Of a DNA stretch of 35,892 bases, positions 1-8,718 are shown piece after piece. The position numbers and the translations under genes were made by a program. The stretch's first letter is position 1; the number at the start of each line of letters is the position of its first letter. Below the pieces are notes generated by a model, which saw nothing but the letters and a program-made list of their open reading frames with translations, had not been told where the DNA came from and searched no databases. This DNA comes from Desulfotignum sp. (GTDB taxonomy: Bacteria; Desulfobacterota; Desulfobacteria; Desulfobacterales; Desulfobacteraceae): positions 1-35,892 of the forward strand of contig JAABSO010000040.1 in NCBI GenBank assembly GCA_011390335.1, given 5' to 3'.

Positions 1-76
1 TTGTGTTTTTTTATTGACCCTTTATCCGGATGTGTGCTAACCATTTTTTAACACCAATTTTCTGCAGGGAACAGCC

Positions 77-1084
77 GTGGACAAAAACAGTTCGGAACCC
101 GTTCTTTCCATAGATAACCTGAAAACCCATTTTTTTTCCAGAAAAGGGGTGGCAAGGGCTGTGGACGGGGTATCCTTTGACCTGACCCCGGGAGAGGTCA
201 CAGGGATTGTGGGAGAATCCGGATGCGGCAAAAGTGTGACCGCTCTGTCAGTCATGGGACTGGTGCCCAACCCGCCGGGCCGGGTGGTGGACGGACGTAT
301 TCTTTTTCATGGAAAAAATCTGCTGGACCTGGACATCAAAGCGTTGCGGAAAATCCGCGGGGCCGGCATTGCTATGATTTTCCAGGAACCCATGTCTTCA
401 CTGAATCCGGTGTACACCATCGGCAACCAGATTTCAGAAATGTTCAGGCTTCACAAGGGATATAACAAAAAGCAGGCCCTGGCCGCCGCTGTTGACATGC
501 TGGATCGGGTCCAGATCCCCTCTCCGGGCAAACGGGTCAATGAATATCCCCACCAGTTGTCCGGAGGCATGCGCCAGAGGGCCATGATCGCCATGGCCAT
601 GTCCTGTGATCCGGAAATCCTGATTGCGGACGAGCCTACCACAGCCCTGGATGTAACTGTTCAGGCACAGATCCTGGATCTGATGCACCGGCTCAAGGAT
701 GATTTTTCCACGGCCATCCAGCTCATCACCCATGATCTGGGGGTTATTGCGGAAATGGCCGACCAGGTGGTGGTGATGTATGCCGGCCAGGTGGTGGAAC
801 AGGCCCGCACCCGGGAACTTTTCCAGCACACCCTGCATCCCTACACCCGGGGCCTTCTGGCATCCATCCCCGTGCTGGGGCACCGCACCCGGGGAATGGA
901 TGAAGATCTGGTGGAAATAAAGGGCATGATTCCCAGCCTCCATGACCTGCCGGCCGGATGCCGTTTCAGTAATCGGTGCCCACAGGTCATGGACAAATGC
1001 AAAAACCATCTTCCTGACCTGACAGAGATGGGAGCAGGGCACCAGGTCAGGTGCTGGCTGCACACAAAAGGGAGATCCGCATGA
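77..1084 (+). CDS. Peptide-type ABC importer ATPase (DppD/OppD family)
   Basis: One of the two nucleotide-binding subunits of a dipeptide/oligopeptide/nickel-family importer; it hydrolyses ATP at the inner face of the membrane. The 335-residue protein has Walker A GESGCGKS at about residues 46-53, a signature LSGGMRQR, Walker B ILIADEPT and the H-loop in ITHDLGV. The C-terminal extension typical of OppD/DppD carries CRFSNRCP with a further Cys downstream; such cysteines bind an Fe-S cluster in some family members. The start is GTG at 77, preceded by an AGGGA ribosome site at 66-70. It overlaps the next ATPase by ATGA. The family is clear, but the substrate cannot be told from sequence. Confidence 0.93.
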   Translation: MDKNSSEPVLSIDNLKTHFFSRKGVARAVDGVSFDLTPGEVTGIVGESGCGKSVTALSVMGLVPNPPGRVVDGRILFHGKNLLDLDIKALRKIRGAGIAMIFQEPMSSLNPVYTIGNQISEMFRLHKGYNKKQALAAAVDMLDRVQIPSPGKRVNEYPHQLSGGMRQRAMIAMAMSCDPEILIADEPTTALDVTVQAQILDLMHRLKDDFSTAIQLITHDLGVIAEMADQVVVMYAGQVVEQARTRELFQHTLHPYTRGLLASIPVLGHRTRGMDEDLVEIKGMIPSLHDLPAGCRFSNRCPQVMDKCKNHLPDLTEMGAGHQVRCWLHTKGRSA

Positions 1085-2100
1085 AAACCCCGCTGGCTGC
1101 CGTCACAAACCTGAAAGTGCATTTTCCCATAAAAAAGGGCATCCTGGCCAGGACCGTGGGATATGTATATGCGGTGGACGGCATCAGCTTTGAGATCATG
1201 CCCGGAGAAACCGTCGGCATTGTGGGAGAATCCGGCTGCGGCAAAACCACCGCCGGCATGGCCATGGTGCAGCTCACCCCCATCACTTCCGGGACCGTGC
1301 AGTGGAAAGGCAGGGACATGGCAACCATGAACCGGTCGGGTCTGCGGGCGCTGCGCCGGGAGATGCAGCTGATATTCCAGGATCCCTACTCCTCTTTGAA
1401 CCCCAGGATGACGGTGCGGCAGATCCTGTCAGACCCCATGGATGTCCATGATATGTTCACCGGCCGGCAGCGAAAAGAGCGCATCGATTTTCTGCTGGAT
1501 ACTGTCGGGCTTTCCCCGGGCCAGGCAGATCTGTATCCCCATGAATTTTCAGGGGGCCAGCGGCAGCGCATCGGCATTGCCAGGGCCCTGGCGCTTGATC
1601 CCACCCTGATCATCGGAGATGAACCGGTATCTGCCCTGGATGTTTCCATCCAGGCCCAGATCATCAACCTGCTCAAGCGCCTGAAACGCGATTTCAATCT
1701 GTCTTTGATCATCATCTCCCATGACCTGGCGGTTGTGGAATACATCTGCGACCGCATCATTGTAATGTACCTGGGCAAAATTGTTGAAGCAGCTGATTAC
1801 GCTTCGTTGTACAAAGACCCGAAACACCCCTATACCCGGACCCTGATGTCCGCCATTCCGGTGCCGGATCCTGCGCGCCGCACCCGGCGGATCATTTTAA
1901 AAGGGGATGTGCCCAGCCCCATCAATCCGCCCGCCGGATGCCGGTTTCATACCCGGTGCCCGGACCGCATGGATATCTGCGACAAACAGGAACCTGCCAT
2001 GCAGCGGTTCAATGACGGCCACACCGCTGCCTGCCACCTGTATAACAATACATATGCCGACCATAGTCATGCAACCCCAACCAAAGGAGACAACCCATGA
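1081..2100 (+). CDS. Peptide-type ABC importer ATPase (DppF/OppF family)
   Basis: Second ATPase of the importer, expected to pair with the preceding subunit. The sequence shows Walker A GESGCGKTT, the Q-loop LIFQDPYSSLNPRM, signature FSGGQRQRIGIARAL, Walker B IIGDEPVSALDV and the H-loop SHDLAVVEYI. A C-terminal CRFHTRCP/C cluster matches the family extension. I chose ATG at 1081 because GGGAG lies 7-11 bases upstream and it overlaps the previous stop. An in-frame GTG at 1051 would lie inside the previous gene with no ribosome site. About 339 residues, normal for OppF. The gene ends in ATGA with the binding-protein gene, so the operon is translationally coupled. Confidence 0.93.
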   Translation: MKTPLAAVTNLKVHFPIKKGILARTVGYVYAVDGISFEIMPGETVGIVGESGCGKTTAGMAMVQLTPITSGTVQWKGRDMATMNRSGLRALRREMQLIFQDPYSSLNPRMTVRQILSDPMDVHDMFTGRQRKERIDFLLDTVGLSPGQADLYPHEFSGGQRQRIGIARALALDPTLIIGDEPVSALDVSIQAQIINLLKRLKRDFNLSLIIISHDLAVVEYICDRIIVMYLGKIVEAADYASLYKDPKHPYTRTLMSAIPVPDPARRTRRIILKGDVPSPINPPAGCRFHTRCPDRMDICDKQEPAMQRFNDGHTAACHLYNNTYADHSHATPTKGDNP

Positions 2101-3614
2101 AACACAAACTAGTCACACTCATTATCGCCGCCATGCTGGCGATGCCCGGCCTGGCCCTGGCAAAATCAGACCTGGTGATTGCCGTGGATTCCCCGCCCAA
2201 GAGCATGAACCCCCACAGCTACAACTCAGATGCCAACCTGTCCTACATGGCCAATTTTTTTGACGGCCTGCTCCAGCGCCCGGCTCCTGAAGGCAGGCTG
2301 GCTCCGGCCCTGGCCATTGAGTGGACCCGCAAGGATGCCCTGACCTGGGAGTTCAAACTCAGAAAAGGGGTAAAGTTTCACAACGGCAACCCGTTTACTG
2401 CCGAAGATGTCAAATTCACCTTTGAGCGCATGAAAGACCCGGAATTTTCCAAATTTTTGAACATTGCCAATTCCATTGCATCCATTGAAACACCCGATGA
2501 TTTTACCGTGGTTTTTACAACCGAAAAACCGGTGCCCTGGTTTGCGGAAACCATGCACCAGAATTTCATTGTGGACAAAGAATCCTCCCTTAAAAGAGAT
2601 TCAGGCGATTATAACACCAAACCCATCGGCACAGGAGCCTATAAATTTGTAGAATGGGTCAAAGGGTCCTACATCAGGATGGAAGCCAACCCGGACTACT
2701 GGGAAGGGGCCCCTGTATTTAAAACCGTTGAAATCAAACCCATTACAGAGGACTCCACCCGGTTTGCCGCCATTGCCACCCGCCAGGCCCATATCTTAAG
2801 CGGCGTTCCCATTCCCATGATCGAGCTGATCAAAAAAAATCCCGCCATTGAGGTGGTTTCCAGACCTGCCCGCCGGGCCATCTACATGGACATCGGCAAC
2901 AAACCCGGCACCCCGTTTGCGGATGTCAGGGTGAGAAAAGCCATTGCCATGGCCATCAATGAAGATGAGATCGTATCCACAGTTATGCGGGGCCAGGCCA
3001 CCCCGGCCGCCCAGGTACCTGATACCGCCACCATCGGGTATGACCCGGAGCTGAAACGGCTGCCCTATGACCCGGAACAATCCAAAGCCCTGCTCAAGGA
3101 AGCAGGTTATGAAAACGGATTCGAAATCACCATTGCCGGCCCCAACGACCGGTATGTCAATGACAAACAGATCTGTGAAGCTGTTGCCAGGTACCTGGCC
3201 AGAATCGGCCTTAAGGTGACCCTGGATGTCAAACCCAAATCCATTTTCTTTGATGAACTGTCCTCCAACAAACACGATTTTTATCTGATCGGATGGATGG
3301 ACGGATCCTATGACTTTGGCCGTTCTGCCCAGCTTTTGCTCCACACCGTGGATCCGGATAAGGGCATGGGGGTTTACAACGGGGCCATGTATTCTGATCC
3401 GAAGCTGGATGAAATGATTGCCGCCTCCAGCGCTATCCTGGACAGAGAAGAAAGAAAGGCTGCCCTCCAGGCTATCAATAAAAAATCTGTTGAAGATATT
3501 GCCTGGATCCCGCTGCACTATCAGCAGGATGTGTATGCCGTATCAAAGGCGGCAAATGTTATCTTCACCCCCCGGCCCGACATGTGGATCGTGGCCAAGG
3601 AGATCAAGAGGTAA
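2097..3614 (+). CDS. ABC importer periplasmic substrate-binding protein, family 5
   Basis: Periplasmic receptor of the importer (SBP_bac_5, DppA/OppA type, 505 residues). The N-terminus is a Sec signal peptide: a KHK basic start, a hydrophobic stretch and an ALA-type cleavage site near residues 20-22. The mature part has the family pattern W(E)FKLRKGVKFHNGNPFTAEDV, FTFERMKDPE, and late segments of the IGWMDGSYDF type. The start overlaps the previous stop (ATGA) and follows AAAGGAG. The ligand is not predictable; peptides, N-acyl amino acids and other small zwitterions are all known for this family. The M20 peptidase at the operon end favours a peptide or acyl-amino-acid substrate. Confidence 0.92.
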   Translation: MKHKLVTLIIAAMLAMPGLALAKSDLVIAVDSPPKSMNPHSYNSDANLSYMANFFDGLLQRPAPEGRLAPALAIEWTRKDALTWEFKLRKGVKFHNGNPFTAEDVKFTFERMKDPEFSKFLNIANSIASIETPDDFTVVFTTEKPVPWFAETMHQNFIVDKESSLKRDSGDYNTKPIGTGAYKFVEWVKGSYIRMEANPDYWEGAPVFKTVEIKPITEDSTRFAAIATRQAHILSGVPIPMIELIKKNPAIEVVSRPARRAIYMDIGNKPGTPFADVRVRKAIAMAINEDEIVSTVMRGQATPAAQVPDTATIGYDPELKRLPYDPEQSKALLKEAGYENGFEITIAGPNDRYVNDKQICEAVARYLARIGLKVTLDVKPKSIFFDELSSNKHDFYLIGWMDGSYDFGRSAQLLLHTVDPDKGMGVYNGAMYSDPKLDEMIAASSAILDREERKAALQAINKKSVEDIAWIPLHYQQDVYAVSKAANVIFTPRPDMWIVAKEIKR

Positions 3615-3648
3615 CCGTCTGTACCTCATCAACCATTAACCGTAACAA

Positions 3649-3682
3649 GGGCCGGCCCCCGAAATTTTCCAGGGACCGGCCC
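3649..3682 (+). other. Intercistronic stem-loop after the binding-protein gene
   Basis: GGGCCGGCCCC at 3649-3659 can pair with GGGACCGGCCC at 3672-3682, giving an 11-bp stem with one mismatch. No T-tract follows, so it is unlikely to be a full terminator. Such hairpins behind binding-protein genes usually protect the 5' mRNA segment or lower permease expression; here that role is inferred from position only. Confidence 0.6.
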
Positions 3683-3697
3683 TGAACCGGACATGCT

Positions 3698-4663
3698 GTG
3701 GGAAGATATATTTTTCAGCGCATATGCCAGGGGGTGGTGGTCCTGCTGGCGGTATCGTTTATCTGCTTTCTGATTTTCAGGTTCACCGGAGACCCGGTCC
3801 TGATGCTGGCAGGCAAATACGCCACCCAGCAGGAACGCGAACAGGTGAGAATCGCCTATGGCCTTGACCGCCCCTTTTATGTGCAGTACGCCAATTTTCT
3901 GGGCAATGCCCTGAAGGGCAATTTCGGCAAATCCTATATCTCCCAGGTGGATGCCCTGGACACCATTTTGGAACGGTTCCCGGCCACATTTGAGCTGGCA
4001 CTCACCGCTATTTTCATTTCCCTTTCAGCCGGGGTCCTGCTGGGCGTGGTGGTGTCCATCAAACCCAAAAGCCTGGTTTCCCGGCTCATCATGGCGGGTT
4101 CTTTAGGCGGCATATCTATTCCCACTTTTTTAATGGGAATTCTATGGGTCATGCTGTTTGCCGTTTATTTAGAGTGGCTGCCGCCTTTCGGCAGGGGGGA
4201 AACCGTGCAGATCGGACCCTGGCGCACCGGTTTTCTGACTCTGGACGGCCTCAAGCACATCATCATGCCGGCACTGACACTGTCCGGATATCAGCTGGCC
4301 GTTATTTTGCGCCTCACCCGGGCCGGCATGCGGGAGGTGTTGTCTGAAGAATACATTAAAACCGCCTGGTCCAAGGGATTGTCCCCGTTCACGGTCATTG
4401 TCAAGCATGCACTGCGCAACGTGCTCATTCCCGTGGTCACCATTGCGGGATTGAGCTTCGGGGAGCTCATTGCGTTTTCCATTGTCACGGAATCAATTTT
4501 CCAGTGGCCGGGCATGGGCAACCTGCTGCTGGTGTCCATTTTTGAAACCGATCACCCGGTCATCGTCACCTATATCATGATGGCCGCATTTATTATTCTT
4601 GCCATCAATATTCTGGTGGACCTGCTGTATGCATGGTTGAACCCCAAAATTCAATATAATTAG
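3698..4663 (+). CDS. ABC importer permease (DppB/OppB family)
   Basis: First transmembrane subunit of the importer, 321 residues. The N-terminal motif GRYIFQRICQGVVVLLAVSFI is the usual DppB first helix (RRL-type start), followed by FxGDPV, a periplasmic loop and five more hydrophobic segments. The EAA-type coupling motif lies around EEYIKTAWSKGLSP, which contacts the ATPases. The start is GTG at 3698; an in-frame stop lies at 3683, so no upstream start exists, and the ribosome site is weak. It sits 7 bases ahead of the DppC partner. Weak initiation plus the preceding hairpin fits a lower permease dose than binding protein. Confidence 0.92.
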   Translation: MGRYIFQRICQGVVVLLAVSFICFLIFRFTGDPVLMLAGKYATQQEREQVRIAYGLDRPFYVQYANFLGNALKGNFGKSYISQVDALDTILERFPATFELALTAIFISLSAGVLLGVVVSIKPKSLVSRLIMAGSLGGISIPTFLMGILWVMLFAVYLEWLPPFGRGETVQIGPWRTGFLTLDGLKHIIMPALTLSGYQLAVILRLTRAGMREVLSEEYIKTAWSKGLSPFTVIVKHALRNVLIPVVTIAGLSFGELIAFSIVTESIFQWPGMGNLLLVSIFETDHPVIVTYIMMAAFIILAINILVDLLYAWLNPKIQYN

Positions 4664-4670
4664 GGAATCC

Positions 4671-5558
4671 ATGATCAAGAACATACTCCAATCAAACCTT
4701 GTTTACAGTTTTGTCAGGGATATCTCTGCCATAGCCGGGGCCTTGGTGCTGGTGGTCTTTATCTTCTGCGCTTTGTTTGCCCCTGTTTTAGCCCCCATGG
4801 ATCCCTATGACCTGACCACGGTGGAGCTGTCCAACTCGCTGATGGCACCTGCCTGGATGGACACCGGGAGCCTGTCTTTTCCTCTGGGCACGGATGACCA
4901 GGGCCGGGGCATATTGTCCACCATACTGTTCGGGCTGCGCACATCTTTGATGGTGGGATTTTCCGTGGTGGTGATATCCAGCATCCTGGGCATCATTTTC
5001 GGCATGCTGGGCGGCTATTACGGCGGTATCCTGGATGCCTTTATCATGAGGACCGCAGACACGGTGTTTGCCTTTTCCACCACCCTGCTGGCCATTCTGC
5101 TGCTGGGAATATTCCAGAGCCGCAATATCTGGACCGTGGTGTTTGCCATCTGCATTGCCGGGTGGGTCAAATATGCCCGCACCATCCGGGGATCGGTGCT
5201 GGAAGTCAAGGAAAATGCCTATATCACGGCGGCCAAATCATCTGGTGCAAAAGATTTCAGAATTTTGTTCCGGCATGTGCTGCCCAACGCCCTGCCCCCG
5301 GTGTTTGTGCTCATGGCCGTGGACCTGGCTGTTGTGATCATGCTGGAAGCCACGTTAAGTTTTCTGGGGGTGGGGGTCCCCATCACCGAGCCTTCCCTGG
5401 GCATGATGATCTCCATCGGCAAAAACTATATCTATGCAGGCATGTGGTGGATGGTGCTGTTTCCCGGTTTGACCCTGATCCTGCTGGTGGTGGCCATCAA
5501 CCTTTTTTCCGACTGGCTCAGGGATGAGATGAACCCTAAGCTGGCCCTGCGCAGCTAA
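4671..5558 (+). CDS. ABC importer permease (DppC/OppC family)
   Basis: Second transmembrane subunit, 295 residues. It shows the N-terminal OppC helix (ALVLVVFIFCALFAPVLAP), the loop LGTDDQGRGILSTILFGLRTS that is a hallmark of DppC proteins, and the EAA region AYITAAKSSGAKDFRILFRHVLPNA. It ends in the typical hydrophobic helix and DWLRDEMNPKL. The ATG at 4671 follows GGGAA closely behind the DppB stop. With the four preceding genes it completes a five-gene importer. Confidence 0.93.
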   Translation: MIKNILQSNLVYSFVRDISAIAGALVLVVFIFCALFAPVLAPMDPYDLTTVELSNSLMAPAWMDTGSLSFPLGTDDQGRGILSTILFGLRTSLMVGFSVVVISSILGIIFGMLGGYYGGILDAFIMRTADTVFAFSTTLLAILLLGIFQSRNIWTVVFAICIAGWVKYARTIRGSVLEVKENAYITAAKSSGAKDFRILFRHVLPNALPPVFVLMAVDLAVVIMLEATLSFLGVGVPITEPSLGMMISIGKNYIYAGMWWMVLFPGLTLILLVVAINLFSDWLRDEMNPKLALRS

Positions 5559-5587
5559 TTCTGTGACTGGTTTTAAGCTGCCGATTT

Positions 5588-5618
5588 TTACCACGAAGAA
5601 CGCGAAGGCCATGAAGAA
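5588..5618 (+). repeat. CCACGAAG-type dispersed repeat motif
   Basis: The stretch holds CCACGAAGAACGCGAAGG followed by a third degenerate unit ending in ATGAAGAA, so it is built from GAAGAACNCGAAG-like units. From general knowledge, closely similar CCACGAAG(A)ACACGAAG strings recur between genes in many bacterial genomes; its repetition here cannot be tested from one window. It occupies the place where the ribosome-binding site of the M20 gene should be. Confidence 0.4.
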
Positions 5619-6757
5619 TGAAATTTACAGATATTGACCGGTTTTTAGAGGATTTTGAACATGTGGTGAACATGGATTCGGCTTCTGGAAACAATGACGG
5701 CATCCTGAAAGTTGCCCATTTTTTTCAGGAACGGTTTTTACGCCTGGGCATGGCCTGTGGTATACAGCTGCCGGGAAACGGTACGGTCCCCTGCCTCAAA
5801 GCCACCCTTGGGGACCCGCCCCATGATATGATGTTCCTGGGCCACATGGATACGGTTTTCCCTGAAGGCGAGGCAGCCCAAAGGCCCTTTGCCCTCCATG
5901 ACAACCGGGCCTGGGGACCTGGTGTCTGCGACATGAAAGGGGGGTTGCTGGTGGCGCTGCATGCACTGGAAACCCTGAAAAAAACCGGGGATCTGGACAA
6001 AATGTCCATCTGCGTGCTGTTCAACGGGGATGAAGAGACCGGCTCCACCCAGTCCCGGCCACTGATCCAGGAAACGGCAAAAACCTGCCGCCGGGTCCTG
6101 GTGTTTGAGCCCTGCCGGCCGGATTATCACCTGGTGAACCAGAGAAAAGGCGGGGGATGGTTTCACATAGATGTCATCGGCAAAGAAGCCCATGCCGGGG
6201 CAGATCCCCACAAAGGCGTCAATGCCGTGGTGGAGCTGGCCCACCTGGTCCCCCTTATCCAGGATCTCAATGATGAAAATCTGGGCACATCGGCCCAGGT
6301 GACGGTGATCAGCGGGGGCAACAAAATCAATATCATTCCCTCATATGCCAGGGCATCTGTGGATGTCCGGATTCTGGACCCCAAAGAAAAAAAGCGTGTG
6401 GAGGCCTTTTTCACTCAGCTTTCCCAAAAAAGGCTGTTTGAACAATCGGTCATCCAGGTCACAGGCTGCATTGACCGTCCCCCCATGACCGCCACCCAAA
6501 AAAGCCTGGCGATCCAGGATCTGATCATGGCCCAGGCGCAAAAAATGGGCGTCACAATGGGGACCACCACCACCGGGGGATGTTCCGACGGCAATCTGAC
6601 CGCATCCTTAGGTATTCCCACCATTGACGGACTGGGCCTGGTGGGGGCCAATTCCCACAGAACCGATGAATATGTGGAGCTGGAAAGTATCCCGGTCATG
6701 GTCAACCTGATCAGCCGGGTCTGCCGGCAGCTGGCAGGCAACCAGAACATAAAATAA
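5618..6757 (+). CDS. M20 family metallopeptidase (CPG2/ArgE-like)
   Basis: A dinuclear-zinc hydrolase that cleaves an amide or terminal peptide bond, 379 residues, no signal peptide, so cytoplasmic. The metal and catalytic residues of family M20 are visible: H76 and D78 in LGHMDTVFPEG, D105 in GVCDMKGG, the E139-E140 pair in NGDEETGS, E164 in VFEP and H347 in GANSHRTDEYV. The lid domain lies at about 180-290 (GKEAHAGADPHKGVNAV). It is close to the carboxypeptidase G2 (glutamate carboxypeptidase) branch. It lies behind the importer genes on the same strand and would process the imported compound. The ATG at 5618 has only a poor ribosome site inside a repeat-like motif. Confidence 0.9.
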   Translation: MKFTDIDRFLEDFEHVVNMDSASGNNDGILKVAHFFQERFLRLGMACGIQLPGNGTVPCLKATLGDPPHDMMFLGHMDTVFPEGEAAQRPFALHDNRAWGPGVCDMKGGLLVALHALETLKKTGDLDKMSICVLFNGDEETGSTQSRPLIQETAKTCRRVLVFEPCRPDYHLVNQRKGGGWFHIDVIGKEAHAGADPHKGVNAVVELAHLVPLIQDLNDENLGTSAQVTVISGGNKINIIPSYARASVDVRILDPKEKKRVEAFFTQLSQKRLFEQSVIQVTGCIDRPPMTATQKSLAIQDLIMAQAQKMGVTMGTTTTGGCSDGNLTASLGIPTIDGLGLVGANSHRTDEYVELESIPVMVNLISRVCRQLAGNQNIK

Positions 6758-6760
6758 CAA

Positions 6761-6818
6761 ACTCAACTTTCGGAGTAGCCTGACCCCGTTCATCATCGCT
6801 GAAGTCCGAAAGTTGAGT
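6761..6818. repeat. 58-bp perfect inverted repeat between convergent genes
   Basis: ACTCAACTTTCGGA at 6761-6774 is the exact reverse complement of the sequence at 6805-6818; the spacer is 30 bases. It lies between the M20 gene (+) and the small - strand gene, so it could act as a bidirectional terminator, but no T-tract follows on either side. A perfect 14-bp palindrome with this loop also fits a small dispersed palindromic element. Confidence 0.7.
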
Positions 6819-6835
6819 AACAAAAAAATGGCGGA

Positions 6836-7168
6836 TTACAGATACTGGATACTATCCACAACAAAAGGAGTGCTCTGGATGGCCACACTCTTTTTTTTCA
6901 CCCAGATCCGGGCCATACTCACGGATTCCCCTTTGATATTGGTCATGCTGGCCAGTTCTTCGGCAAATCCAATATCCTTTATTTTAAATTCATAGTAAAA
7001 TGTGTTGGCCGTGAACGGATCCGCAACAAGCATGATTTTTTCCGGATCCCAGGGATGCTTTCTCGGTGATCCGGAAAAAGGAACATGGTCTTTTTTATCC
7101 ATGTGACCGGATTTTTTATAGGCCTGAATCTCAAATTTCTCAATAGTCTCCAGCATTGTCAAAGTCAT
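6836..7168 (-). CDS. Conserved-looking small protein, function unknown
   Basis: I do not recognise the family. The 110-residue product is hydrophilic with a mixed alpha/beta look, no signal peptide and no membrane segment. Notable stretches are KKDHVPFSGSPRKHPWDPEK and ADPFTANTFYYEFKIKDIGFAEE, followed by a segment with VSMARIWVKKKSVAI. The frame uses codons like its neighbours, and AGGAGAG lies just upstream of the ATG at 7168, so it is very probably translated. It is the last gene of a - strand group and faces the importer operon. No partner or function can be inferred. Confidence 0.7.
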   Translation of the reverse strand: MTLTMLETIEKFEIQAYKKSGHMDKKDHVPFSGSPRKHPWDPEKIMLVADPFTANTFYYEFKIKDIGFAEELASMTNIKGESVSMARIWVKKKSVAIQSTPFVVDSIQYL

Positions 7169-7261
7169 GTATTCTCTCCTGTGCTGTAAAAAAATTCAAG
7201 CATATCCATGAAGGTATTATACTGGGTTTTTAAAAAAAACGAAGTGATTTTTTCATGACAA

Positions 7262-7975
7262 TCACCTGAAACAGGTCTGGTCCAGATTTTTTTTGAGATC
7301 CGGCCATCCCGGAACAAGCCGGTCCATATGGGCATAAAACCGCTTGTTGTGATATCTTTCCAGCAAATGGACCATTTCATGGACCAGGACATATTCCAGA
7401 AACACCGGGGGCAGAAGGATCAAATCCAGGTTCAGCCAGATCCTGGCTGCCTTAATATTGCAGCTTCCCCACCGGGTTTTCATTTTTCTGACCCGGATCT
7501 CATTGACCCTTACCCCCACAGCCGGCGCCCACCTGTTTACCATCCGGCCGGCAGTATCAATAAGCCTGTCCCGGTACCAGTTTTCCAGAAGCAGCTTTCT
7601 TTTTTCAGGGGTGGTGCCGGGTTTCACAGACAGCACGATTTCCTCTTCCCCAAATAAAGCACACCGCATACTGCCCCGGACTTCTTTGAGTGTCAAGTGA
7701 TGTGGGCTGCCTTTGTAAAAGTGGGTTTCTCCGGTTTCATAGAAAAAAACAGGCTGTGGCGGCCGGGACCGGGCCAGATGAACCTGTTTTTGAAGCCAGC
7801 CTGTCCTGTCCTGGATGGCCTTGTCCACAACCGTGCGGTCTGCTGTCACAGGGCAGGAAATCAATATTTTTTTTTCTCCCGGCAGTACCCTGAAATAAAA
7901 ATGTTTGATGGATTTTTTTAATATTTCCAGGGTCCAGTCATCCGGCACAACGGAAGAAAGCAAACTTGTTGCCAT
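7262..7975 (-). CDS. YgjP-like zinc metallopeptidase (DUF45/M48 type)
   Basis: A 237-residue protein of the YgjP/DUF45 group of HExxH metallopeptidases. The zinc motif is HEMVH at residues 199-203, with H209 in ERYHNKRF as likely third ligand, inside the family block YVLVHEMVHLLERYHN. The preceding KTRWGSCN segment (about 166-173) is another hallmark. No signal peptide, so cytoplasmic. Its ATG at 7975 shares a base with the stop of the upstream TPR gene (TGATG), implying translational coupling. Family members are often encoded near restriction systems or as single genes; the substrate is unknown. Confidence 0.88.
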   Translation of the reverse strand: MATSLLSSVVPDDWTLEILKKSIKHFYFRVLPGEKKILISCPVTADRTVVDKAIQDRTGWLQKQVHLARSRPPQPVFFYETGETHFYKGSPHHLTLKEVRGSMRCALFGEEEIVLSVKPGTTPEKRKLLLENWYRDRLIDTAGRMVNRWAPAVGVRVNEIRVRKMKTRWGSCNIKAARIWLNLDLILLPPVFLEYVLVHEMVHLLERYHNKRFYAHMDRLVPGWPDLKKNLDQTCFR

Positions 7976-8580
7976 CAGTTCTGCTGCTTCATCCGTGCCA
8001 CAATATCTGCCACGCGCTCACCCCCCGGGGTCGTTGCCGCAGGATTAATCTTGACCAGTTCTTCCCACGCAGCCATTGCACCTGGCAGGTCGTTTAAATC
8101 CGCCATGAGCACAACGCCCTTGTTGAACAATGCGGTTTCAAACCCCGGGGATACGGCCACCGCTCTGTCAAACGCCTGGATCGCCTTTTCAGGCTGCCCG
8201 GAGCGCCGGTACATCACACCCATATCTGTTATGACACCGGGATTTTCAGGTGCCAGGGCCAATGATTTTTCATAGGCCTGGATGGCCTTTTGAAACCGGC
8301 TGGTATCAAAAAACAGGTGACCCAGTCTTGCCCAGGCCTTTGCATCTTCAGGATTCTGTTCCAAAAAATTTTCAAGTTCCGGAATCCGGGCATCCATTTC
8401 AGTTCCGGCATCAGGTGCAGGCGGTGCAGCCGTATCTGCATGCATATTGTCTGCACCTGATTCTTCTGCCAGTTTAAAGGAAGTATATACAGCCCCCAGA
8501 ATAAATCCGACTGTAACAGAAACCAGTATGGCCATATAAAGGAACTGCCGGGTTATGGTCCCGGTATTATCTTTTTTCAT
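7975..8580 (-). CDS. Membrane-anchored tetratricopeptide-repeat protein
   Basis: The 201-residue protein begins with a short cytoplasmic tail and one hydrophobic segment (about residues 14-34, ending GAVYTSF), then an acidic Ala/Pro-rich linker. Three TPR units follow from about residue 69: DAKAWARLGHLFFDTSRFQKAI, GVITDMGVMYRRSGQPEKAI and a third with ETALFNKGVV. TPRs are protein-interaction scaffolds; together with the N-terminal anchor this suggests a periplasm-facing assembly factor. The layout resembles C-terminal pieces of cytochrome c biogenesis CcmH/NrfG proteins, but no haem genes are near, so I leave the role open. It is coupled to the YgjP-like gene. Confidence 0.85.
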   Translation of the reverse strand: MKKDNTGTITRQFLYMAILVSVTVGFILGAVYTSFKLAEESGADNMHADTAAPPAPDAGTEMDARIPELENFLEQNPEDAKAWARLGHLFFDTSRFQKAIQAYEKSLALAPENPGVITDMGVMYRRSGQPEKAIQAFDRAVAVSPGFETALFNKGVVLMADLNDLPGAMAAWEELVKINPAATTPGGERVADIVARMKQQN

Positions 8581-8633
8581 ATCTTTTCCAATGTGTCCTT
8601 TCCAAACCAGGTTTCAGGCAGGACTGCCAGGTG

Positions 8634-8678
8634 AAAAAAGCCCCTGATCCGGTTTCGGGTCAAGGGCTTTTTATTTTT
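8634..8678 (-). terminator. Rho-independent terminator of the cold-shock gene
   Basis: On the - strand, AAAAAGCCC, then TGACCCG, a GAAA-type loop and the pairing arm CGGATCA, then GGGCTTTTTTC form a long stem with one internal mismatch pair and a T-run. It lies 40 bases beyond the csp stop and upstream of the TPR gene, so it separates those two transcripts. Confidence 0.85.
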
Positions 8679-8718
8679 AAGCCATGATATGGCTTGTTTG
8701 TACAAGTAAAATAGTCAG

